A stretch of 64,000 bases of DNA from Bacteroidaceae bacterium (lineage in GTDB: Bacteria > Bacteroidota > Bacteroidia > Bacteroidales > Bacteroidaceae), in the NCBI GenBank assembly GCA_017557635.1, contig JAFYYH010000022.1, positions 236,710 through 300,709 on the forward strand. The letters are read 5' to 3'. Positions 58,222 through 64,000 of the stretch are shown piece by piece; positions within the stretch are counted from its first letter, which is position 1; every line of letters begins with the position of its first letter. A model generated the notes under the pieces. It did not search any database, had not been told where the DNA came from, and was given only the letters and a program-made list of their open reading frames with translations. The translations under genes and the position numbers were made by a program.

Positions 58222-59967
58222 ATGGAAGATTATATAGTATCAGCAAGAAAGTACCGTCCTGTGACGTTTGACAGCGTGGTCGGCCAGAAGGCTCTCACCA
58301 CTACTCTCAAGAACGCCATCAGTTCCGGCAAGCTGGCCAACACCTATCTGTTCTGCGGACCCAGAGGCGTAGGTAAGACCACTTGTGCCCGTATTTTCGC
58401 CAAGACAATCAACTGTGAGCACCGCGGTCCCGACGGCGAGGCATGCGGACAGTGCGAGTCATGCAAGAGTTTCAACGAGGAACTCCGCTCATACAACGTG
58501 TTCGAGCTTGACGCCGCCAGCAACAACTCGGTCGATGACATCCGTAACCTGACCGAGCAGGTGCGCATCCCGCCCATGAACGGCAAGTACAAGGTCTATA
58601 TAATCGATGAGGTCCACATGCTGTCACAGGCCGCCTTCAACGCCTTCCTCAAGACTCTGGAGGAGCCGCCCAAGTACGCCATATTCATACTGGCCACTAC
58701 CGAGAAGCATAAGATCATCCCCACCATACTGTCACGCTGCCAGATTTACGATTTCAGCCGTATAACCAACCAGGATATCATCGGCCACCTTCAGTCTGTT
58801 GCCCAGAAGGAGGGCGTTACAGCCGAGAAAGAGGCTCTTGCAATAATTGCCGAGAAGTCCGACGGCGGAATGCGTGACGCACTCTCCATCTTTGACCAGG
58901 TGGTAAGTTTTACAGGCGGACAGGTCACATATCAGAAGACCATCGAGAATCTGAATGTGATTGACTATGACTACTACTTCCGCCTCACGGATATGTTCCT
59001 TGAAAAACGTATCCCCGATACGATGGTGCTGCTCAACGACATCCTTGCCAAGGGATTTGACGGCAGCCACCTGATAAGCGGACTCATGCTTCACCTGCGC
59101 AACCTGCTGGTAAGCCGTGACGCCTGCACCCTGCCCCTTCTGGAGGTAAGCGACGAGATGCGTGAGCGTTACAAGGCCCAGGCCGCCAAGTGCTCCCAGA
59201 AGTTCCTGTATCGTGCCCTGAAGATCTGCAATGACTGTGACCTGAACTACCGCATCAGCAAGAACAAGCGTCTGCTGGTGGAACTCACACTCATACAGGC
59301 TGCCCAGGCCGATGAAGACGACGACAGTAGTGGGCGTAAGCCCAAGAGACTACACCCCATTTTCAAAAACATAGCTGCCCGGCAGGCAGCTCCGGCAGCG
59401 GCAGAGCCTAAGGCCACCGCCAAGCCGGTTGTAGCGCAGCCAGTTCCCGAGATAACTCCTCAACCGGCGCGCAAGAAAGCCATGCCCACACTTAAGGGAG
59501 GCAACATATTCACATCCATCTACGGAAACAAGCCTGCAGGACGTCCCGACCAGCCCCACGGCCGCCAGACAGTACAGGTAATAGACCAGGAGCAGCATCC
59601 CGCCAAGCCCCTGTCGGCCGATGCCCTGCAGAACTGCTGGAACGACTTTGCCGCCAGCCTGCCCCGTCAGGACACACCGCTCAAGAACCGTATGATCAAC
59701 TGCCACCCCTCCATAAAGAGCGACACGCAGTTCGCAGTAATGGCAGGCAACCCCATGATGGCCGAGGAGATACGTCAGGCCGAGGACCGCATCATCAGTT
59801 TCGTCAGAGAGCGGTTCAGCAATCCCGCCATCACCATGGAGATTGTTGTGGATCAGTCACGTAACGTGGAGCACCTGCTTACCCGCGAGGAGCGTTACGC
59901 AAAAATGAAAGCCTCCAATCCTGCACTCGCAGAACTGGAGACTGTATTCGGACTCGAACTTCGCTAA
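58222..59967 (+). CDS. dnaX: DNA polymerase III subunits gamma/tau
   Basis: 581 aa. Walker A GPRGVGKTTCAR, zinc-binding CEHRGPDGEACGQCESC, Walker B YIIDEVHML, and sensor/SRC motif LSRCQIYDF. Domain III with helical SDGGMRDALSIFDQV. The C-terminal part (about 390-581) is a Pro/Ala-rich linker and a tau-like domain. Clamp loader of the replisome. The start MEDYIVSARKYRP is fixed by family N-terminus and promoter. No programmed frameshift slippery run was recognised. Confidence 0.95.
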   Translation: MEDYIVSARKYRPVTFDSVVGQKALTTTLKNAISSGKLANTYLFCGPRGVGKTTCARIFAKTINCEHRGPDGEACGQCESCKSFNEELRSYNVFELDAASNNSVDDIRNLTEQVRIPPMNGKYKVYIIDEVHMLSQAAFNAFLKTLEEPPKYAIFILATTEKHKIIPTILSRCQIYDFSRITNQDIIGHLQSVAQKEGVTAEKEALAIIAEKSDGGMRDALSIFDQVVSFTGGQVTYQKTIENLNVIDYDYYFRLTDMFLEKRIPDTMVLLNDILAKGFDGSHLISGLMLHLRNLLVSRDACTLPLLEVSDEMRERYKAQAAKCSQKFLYRALKICNDCDLNYRISKNKRLLVELTLIQAAQADEDDDSSGRKPKRLHPIFKNIAARQAAPAAAEPKATAKPVVAQPVPEITPQPARKKAMPTLKGGNIFTSIYGNKPAGRPDQPHGRQTVQVIDQEQHPAKPLSADALQNCWNDFAASLPRQDTPLKNRMINCHPSIKSDTQFAVMAGNPMMAEEIRQAEDRIISFVRERFSNPAITMEIVVDQSRNVEHLLTREERYAKMKASNPALAELETVFGLELR

Positions 59968-59970
59968 AAC

Positions 59971-60001
59971 AGTACCATTGGGGACGGTTCCGTTTGGTAC
60001 T
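59971..60001. repeat. Family-1 solo palindrome between convergent genes
   Basis: AGTACC...GGTACT around the core GGGGACGGTTCCG. It follows the dnaX stop by 3 bases and its right end supplies most of the minus-strand TAG stop of eda. Confidence 0.8.
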
Positions 60002-60671
60002 ATTTCTTCAAATTCTTCACAAATTCAATGCACTCACGGATTTTGGTTTCAATGAAATTGAAGTCTCCGTTTGCAATTACATCCTTGGGAGTAAGCTGAG
60101 AGCCCAGACCAACGCAGGCAACGCCAGCCTTGAACCATGCCTCAAGGCTTGCAGGCTCAGGTGAAACACCACCTGAAGGCATGATCTCTGTCCAGGGGCA
60201 GGGACCCTTGATAGCCTTCACGAATGAAGGACCGCCAACCTCGGTACCCGGGAATATCTTGACAATCTCACAGCCAAGCTCCTCGGCGGTATTGATCTCA
60301 GTCAGAGTACCGCAGCCGGGAATCCATGCAATCTTACGGCGGTTGCAGATCTTGGCCATATCGGGATTGAGACTGGGTGATACGATGAAGCCTGCACCCA
60401 ACTGGATATAAAGTGCTGCAGTGGCGGGATCGCTTACCGAGCCCACACCCATAATCATCTCAGGGCACTCTGTGGCGCACCATTTGTTGACCTCGGCAAA
60501 CACCTCATGCGCATAGTCACCGCGGTTGGTGAACTCAAACACGCGGGCGCCGCCCTTATAGCATGCCTTTACCACATTCTTTACAAGTTCTGCATCCTTG
60601 TTGTAGAACAGCGGAACAATACCGGTGCTGACAAAGGTGTTAAGCACCTGCAATCTCTTGAATCTGCTCAT
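60000..60671 (-). CDS. eda: KDPG/KHG aldolase
   Basis: 223 aa TIM barrel. RGGDYAHEVF-like FTNRGDYAHEVFAEV, MGVGSVSDPATAALYIQLGAGF, IVSPSLNPDMAKICNRR, and the Schiff-base Lys in VKIFPGTEVGG. It cleaves 2-keto-3-deoxy-6-phosphogluconate to pyruvate and glyceraldehyde-3-phosphate. 11 bases after kdgK, together forming the lower part of uronate (pectin/alginate sugar acid) catabolism. Confidence 0.9.
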   Translation of the reverse strand: MSRFKRLQVLNTFVSTGIVPLFYNKDAELVKNVVKACYKGGARVFEFTNRGDYAHEVFAEVNKWCATECPEMIMGVGSVSDPATAALYIQLGAGFIVSPSLNPDMAKICNRRKIAWIPGCGTLTEINTAEELGCEIVKIFPGTEVGGPSFVKAIKGPCPWTEIMPSGGVSPEPASLEAWFKAGVACVGLGSQLTPKDVIANGDFNFIETKIRECIEFVKNLKK

Positions 60672-60682
60672 AACTCTATGTT

Positions 60683-61714
60683 TTAACGGGCAACGCGGCC
60701 TGATGCATCGCCGCCCATAAGTTTTTCTACTTCACTTACTGTCACACGGTTGTAGTCACCGTAGATGGTATGCTTGAGGCATGATGCAGCAACTGCAAAG
60801 TCAAGTGCCTTCTGGTCATCCTCATAAACGCGCAGTCCGTAGATCAGACCGCCCATGAATGAGTCACCGCCGCCTACACGGTCTACTATATGTGTGATAT
60901 CGTATTCTCTTGATTTGTAAAGGGTCTTGCCGTCGTAAAGAACGCCCTTCCACATGTTGTGGTTGGCGTTGATTGAACCGCGCAGTGTGGTGATAACCTT
61001 CTTGCAGCGCGGGAATCGGGCCATGATCTGCTTTGAAACTGACAGATATGCATCGGCATCAACCTTACCGCCGGTTACGTCAACACCCTCGGGCTTGATG
61101 CCGAGAGCCATCTGTGCGTCTTCCTCGTTGCCCAGAACGATATCGGTGCAGGCTACCAGGTCAGGCATTACCTCGCTGGCCTTCTTGCCCCACTTCCAGA
61201 GGTTCTTGCGGTAATTCAGGTCACATGATACGGTGATGCCCTTCTCATTGCACTTCTTTACTGCCTCAAGGCAAACCTTTGCAGCACCCTCAGAAATGGC
61301 GGGAGTGATACCGGTCCAGTGGAACCAGCCTGCGCCCTCAAGCACCTTGTCCCAGTCAATCATACCGGGTTCGATCTTTGCGATCGATGAGCCAGCACGG
61401 TCGTAGATGACCTTACTGCCGCGGCTCACGGCACCTGTCTCAAGGAAATAGATGCCCAGACGGTCGCCGCCCAGAACAACGTCGCTAACGTCAACGCCGA
61501 ATCCGCGCAGTTCACGCAGGCAGGCGGCAGCTATATCATTATCGGGAACTCTTGTAACAAATGATACGGGGAGACCGTAATTGGCAAGTGATACGGCCAC
61601 ATTGGCCTCACCGCCACCGTATGTTGCACTCAACATGTTGCCCTGTCCGAAGCGCTCGTAGCCCGGAGTAGCAAGACGAAGCATAACCTCGCCGAAAGTA
61701 ACTGTCTTATTCAT
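60683..61714 (-). CDS. kdgK: 2-keto-3-deoxygluconate kinase
   Basis: 343 aa PfkB-family sugar kinase. GGGEANVAVSLANYGLPVSF near the N-terminus, substrate region RLGIYFLETGAVSRGSKVIYDR (KDG-binding type), DLNYRKNLW, and the C-terminal anion-hole signature RVGGGDSFMGGLIYGL. It feeds KDPG to the aldolase downstream. A TAACTTCG box at 61740-61747 precedes it. Confidence 0.9.
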   Translation of the reverse strand: MNKTVTFGEVMLRLATPGYERFGQGNMLSATYGGGEANVAVSLANYGLPVSFVTRVPDNDIAAACLRELRGFGVDVSDVVLGGDRLGIYFLETGAVSRGSKVIYDRAGSSIAKIEPGMIDWDKVLEGAGWFHWTGITPAISEGAAKVCLEAVKKCNEKGITVSCDLNYRKNLWKWGKKASEVMPDLVACTDIVLGNEEDAQMALGIKPEGVDVTGGKVDADAYLSVSKQIMARFPRCKKVITTLRGSINANHNMWKGVLYDGKTLYKSREYDITHIVDRVGGGDSFMGGLIYGLRVYEDDQKALDFAVAASCLKHTIYGDYNRVTVSEVEKLMGGDASGRVAR

Positions 61715-61739
61715 CTCAAAACATTAAGTTTTCAGACCG

Positions 61740-61747
61740 CGAAGTTA
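61740..61747 (-). promoter_or_regulatory. Promoter -7-like box for kdgK-eda operon
   Basis: TAACTTCG on the minus strand, 25 bases upstream of 61714, one mismatch to consensus. Confidence 0.5.
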
Positions 61748-61753
61748 CGTAAT

Positions 61754-62551
61754 TTAATTCACATAGAAGAGAACGCCAACGCGGAAACCTATTCCGGTCT
61801 TGTCATAGAGGAGCGTACTTGAGACTGCGTATTGCTCGGTTATACCGCATTTGAAGTTCAGAGCGCCGCGCAGATAGCCCTTCCAACCGCTCACTGCGGT
61901 ATCCACATGGTCATACCACACGCCCGAGAAACCTATCTGCGGAGTAAGGCGGAAACGCTTAAGACGTCCAAAGATGAAACTGTATCCCGCAGCACCCTCA
62001 AACGTTACGGTATTGTTTATGCCGATATGCACGATCGTGCTCTGTTCCAGGTTGACGTTATTGAAATAGGCGCCCCAGGAGTTACCCACACCCCACCCTT
62101 CGGCATTGACCTTACTCTCCTCAAATACCAGCGTGGTGTAGAGTTCACGGCGGTCAAAGAAGTAGTGCGGACGTGGGGTCAGACCGGCTGTGACATGTGA
62201 CTGCAGCGTTGCGGCCACATCAAACACAACGTAATAATTCAGATAACCGTCCATCTCCAGACGGGCATGATATGTTCCGTCCTGTACGTTTTCAATAAGC
62301 AGCGGAGTGACGCCCTGATAGATATCGTCTATGAAGACTTTGGCGCCTTTAGGATTGGTCTCAAAGAATACTGATCCCACACCGGAAGGCCTCTTTCCGA
62401 ACTCCAGCGGAGCACCCTCCTGAAGCGGATACTCGTAGTGCTGGTAGTTGTCATCGATAATGACCGGTTCCTCCCATTGCGCACTGACAGTGCCGCAAAT
62501 GCACAGGGCAAATGCAGTTAGGGCAAATCGGAAAAAAGAACGGGCGTCCAT
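61754..62551 (-). CDS. PEGA-domain exported protein
   Basis: 265 aa. Signal peptide to about VSAQ (25). A PEGA domain (about 58-118) with SVFFETNPKGAKVFIDDIYQG, TPLLIENVQDGTYHARLEMDGY. The second half (about 130-265) has alternating strands rich in aromatic residues ending VGVLFYVN, like an outer-membrane barrel. A surface role is likely. It lies downstream of the orphan cobalamin riboswitch on the same strand, but a terminator at 62591-62623 lies between. No -7 box of its own was found. Confidence 0.7.
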   Translation of the reverse strand: MDARSFFRFALTAFALCICGTVSAQWEEPVIIDDNYQHYEYPLQEGAPLEFGKRPSGVGSVFFETNPKGAKVFIDDIYQGVTPLLIENVQDGTYHARLEMDGYLNYYVVFDVAATLQSHVTAGLTPRPHYFFDRRELYTTLVFEESKVNAEGWGVGNSWGAYFNNVNLEQSTIVHIGINNTVTFEGAAGYSFIFGRLKRFRLTPQIGFSGVWYDHVDTAVSGWKGYLRGALNFKCGITEQYAVSSTLLYDKTGIGFRVGVLFYVN

Positions 62552-62567
62552 ACTCTATTTTGATGCC

Positions 62568-62867
62568 GTTTTCCAAAAATGGTTTAATCACAAAAAAGAT
62601 GGGGAAACCCTCACGGCCTCCCCAACTTTTCGCGAGTTCCACATCACCGGAACTCACTGCGCTTCAGTCCAATGAAGGGCTGACATCAAACAAGTATTTT
62701 TTTGTCAAACGATATACTGTTCAACGAGGGAGGCTGACATACGACGGACTCACCGTAAGCATAGCATACGGCATCTCGGAGACATGCTCCGGTCATTCTC
62801 TACTGTAACCAATAGTTTCAGACATTTGTCGTACCCGCCCTATCCTCGGGGCTTAAGTAAAACTTGG
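62568..62867 (-). other. Structured non-coding region below the riboswitch
   Basis: About 300 bases with no convincing gene. Several hairpins are visible: GAGTTCC/GGAACTC (62634-62655), CGGAG/CTCCG and CCGTA/TACGG near 62750-62795, and outer GTCGTA/TACGAC. Only tiny peptides could be encoded. It may be the 3' part of a riboswitch-controlled RNA or a decayed gene. Confidence 0.45.
62591..62623 (-). terminator. Putative terminator of the riboswitch transcript
   Basis: On the minus strand GGGGA/TCCCC with inner CC/GG pairs is followed by ATCTTTTTTG. The stem is short, so the call is moderate. Confidence 0.5.
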
Positions 62868-63058
62868 AATTCTGGGCAGGTCTTCTGACTTATCTCTTGT
62901 CTCAGGAACCTTCCCGACCAACCGGTCAGTGGCGTTTTTTGCAGTCATGGGAGCGACTGCTCATCCTGAAACGGTATCCGGAGAAATACAGCAGCGGGAC
63001 TGTCCGGGAATCTCACCCGTGTTCCCTATTAAATCTGATTCAACAGATACCCAGATTC
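62868..63058 (-). promoter_or_regulatory. Cobalamin riboswitch
   Basis: 191 nt on the minus strand. Conserved elements in order: GGTGAGATTCCCGGACAGTC then CCCGCTGC, a GCCACTG core, CGGGAAGGTTCC, and the B12 box AAGTCAGAAGACCTGCC at the 3' end. AATCTGGG and CCCAGAATT pair to form P1. A promoter lies just upstream. In Bacteroidales such riboswitches normally control btuB/TonB receptor or cobalamin salvage genes; here no such gene follows. Confidence 0.9.
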
Positions 63059-63064
63059 TGATTG

Positions 63065-63096
63065 CAAAGATAGTGTTTGATTATAAAAATGCAAAG
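63065..63096 (-). promoter_or_regulatory. Promoter of the riboswitch transcript
   Basis: On the minus strand TTTG (63092-63095) and TATCTTTG (63065-63072) are 19 bases apart, a canonical Bacteroides promoter, with transcription expected to start at the P1 stem. Confidence 0.7.
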
Positions 63097-63116
63097 AATA
63101 GCCAACTATTATTTCT

Positions 63117-63124
63117 TAACTTTG
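63117..63124 (+). promoter_or_regulatory. Promoter -7 box of HAD phosphatase gene
   Basis: TAACTTTG ends 6 bases before the ATG at 63131, so the mRNA should be leaderless or nearly so. Divergent from the riboswitch promoter. Confidence 0.6.
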
Positions 63125-63130
63125 CGGCCG

Positions 63131-63916
63131 ATGAACAAGTACGCCCTATTCTTTGACATAGACGGGACTCTGGTGAGCTTCAAAACCCACAGAATTCCCG
63201 AATCAACCGTACGTGCACTGACCCTGGCCAGACAGAACGGATCACAGGTCTACATAGCCACAGGCCGCCCGCCGCTGATAATCAGCAACCTCGGCCAGAT
63301 AGAGCATCTCATAGACGGTTACATCACCACCAACGGCGCACTCTGTTACATTGGTAATGAGATAGTTTTATATCAGCCCATTTCCAAGACCGACGTAAAT
63401 ACATGCGTACAGGATTCCATAAATAAGAGGTACGGACTTATAGTGGTAGGCAGGGACAAAGTGGCGGTATTGGACCCCACCGGTGATGTGGACAGGATCT
63501 TCCGCCTCTATCTGGATGTCAAGGAGTTCAACGAGCCGTCACCATTGGAAGAGGTGCTCAAGCAGGATATCCTCCAGCTGACAGCATTCGTAGGGGCCGA
63601 TTATGAAACGAACCTGCTTTCCCGCATGCCCGACTGCATATCGGGCCGATGGCACCCCGAATTCACCGACATCACCGCCAACGGAGCCGACAAAGGCAAA
63701 GGCATCATGGCAATTGCCGCCCACAAGGGATTTGATCCCACACAAACCATAGCTTTCGGAGACGGAGGAAACGACCTCTCCATGATAATCCAGGCCGGAA
63801 CCGGAGTAGCCATGGCCAACGCCACCGACACCCTCAAACTCCACGCCGACTACATCACCGACTCAGTAGACGAAGACGGCATCCTCAACGCTCTCCGTCA
63901 CTTCAACGTCATATAA
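63131..63916 (+). CDS. Cof-type HAD-superfamily phosphatase
   Basis: 261 aa. Motif I FFDIDGTLVSF, motif II YIATGRPP, motif III Lys in GADKGKGIMAI and motif IV FGDGGNDLSMI; a C2 cap (about 85-180) as in Cof/YbjI enzymes. It dephosphorylates sugar phosphates or similar small metabolites. The start MNKYALFF is used; an earlier in-frame Met lies upstream of the promoter box. Confidence 0.85.
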   Translation: MNKYALFFDIDGTLVSFKTHRIPESTVRALTLARQNGSQVYIATGRPPLIISNLGQIEHLIDGYITTNGALCYIGNEIVLYQPISKTDVNTCVQDSINKRYGLIVVGRDKVAVLDPTGDVDRIFRLYLDVKEFNEPSPLEEVLKQDILQLTAFVGADYETNLLSRMPDCISGRWHPEFTDITANGADKGKGIMAIAAHKGFDPTQTIAFGDGGNDLSMIIQAGTGVAMANATDTLKLHADYITDSVDEDGILNALRHFNVI

Positions 63917-63925
63917 AAATAAAAG

Positions 63926-63999
63926 GAAAAAGCGCTTTCCATACGCCGCAAAACAAAAAAAGCCGCTATTGGCGGCTTTTTGTTTTGCGGTGCGTATGG
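63926..63999. terminator. Long inverted repeat / bidirectional terminator
   Basis: CCATACGC...AAAGCCGC (63939-63966) pairs with GCGGCTTTTT...GCGTATGG (63972-63999) over about 27 bp with a 5-base loop. The A- and T-rich stretches within the stem make it a terminator in both directions. It reaches the window edge, so it may be part of a larger repeat. Confidence 0.75.
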
Positions 64000-64000
64000 G

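Noticed and set aside
750-60001. CRISPR array formed by the recurring GGGGACGG-type repeats
   Set aside because: Copies are scattered over 59 kb in mixed orientation, are self-complementary and have no regular spacers; no cas genes are present.
63077-63130. Earlier start of the HAD phosphatase
   Set aside because: The TAACTTTG promoter lies downstream of that Met, and the family begins at MNKYALFFDIDGT.
62868-63916. HAD phosphatase as the gene controlled by the cobalamin riboswitch
   Set aside because: The riboswitch's B12 box and P1 order place it on the minus strand, transcribed away from the HAD gene.

Overview
The window looks like a chromosomal segment of an uncultured gut-type Bacteroidales bacterium (Bacteroidaceae/Prevotellaceae-like). 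The evidence is the repeated Bacteroidetes promoter box TAnnTTTG, a glycine-lipid acyltransferase pair (glsA/glsB type), DUF4199, DUF4369 and 6-bladed beta-propeller lipoproteins, an ECF sigma/anti-sigma pair, a TonB receptor, CE15 and GH43 carbohydrate enzymes, and a Bacteroidetes-type SRP RNA. No rRNA, tRNA, CRISPR, prophage or complete insertion sequence was seen.

Layout. 0-8 kb: the end of a Na/Pi-cotransporter-like protein fused to an OmpR-type DNA-binding domain, a CE15 esterase, an AraC regulator divergent from a flavoprotein/hydrolase/flavodoxin operon, and two convergent gene remnants (acyl-ACP thioesterase and MATE) that meet at a repeat fragment. 8-21 kb: a beta-helix lipoprotein overlapping a DUF2156/GNAT protein by 102 bases, a VanX-like peptidase, a ResB-CcsA cytochrome c assembly protein, a cation efflux/OhrR operon carrying a glutathione peroxidase scar, a TonB receptor with a small His/Cys-rich exported protein, and YeiH. 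21-31 kb: the glycine-lipid pair, a serpin, and a nine-gene minus-strand block of redox, acetyltransferase and membrane proteins. 31-41 kb: a ZIP transporter, an ECF sigma unit, SRP RNA, glycosyltransferase, mntP, apbE, an acyl-CoA ligase and GH43. 41-48 kb: five paralogous exported proteins around a rubrerythrin gene. 48-64 kb: mfd, a DUF2975/HTH pair, a beta-propeller lipoprotein, a glycosyltransferase/pyrC/plsC operon, ftsB-like and dnaX, kdgK/eda, a PEGA protein, an orphan cobalamin riboswitch and a HAD phosphatase.

Two things stand out. First, the five paralogs appear to combine an N-terminal domain resembling the secreted Zn-protease family DUF922, with every expected metal-binding residue replaced, and a C-terminal outer-membrane-barrel-like domain. 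This is the best candidate for an undescribed system. Second, the window carries at least three families of palindromic intergenic repeats. Their ends coincide repeatedly with the TGA stop codons of flanking genes. One family includes three copies of exactly 120 bp, and others are tandem or solo hairpins whose flanks change in a compensated way. They resemble REP/BIME-type elements; no mobilising transposase lies in the window.

All functional calls rest on motif recognition by eye. Family identities were not confirmed by database search.
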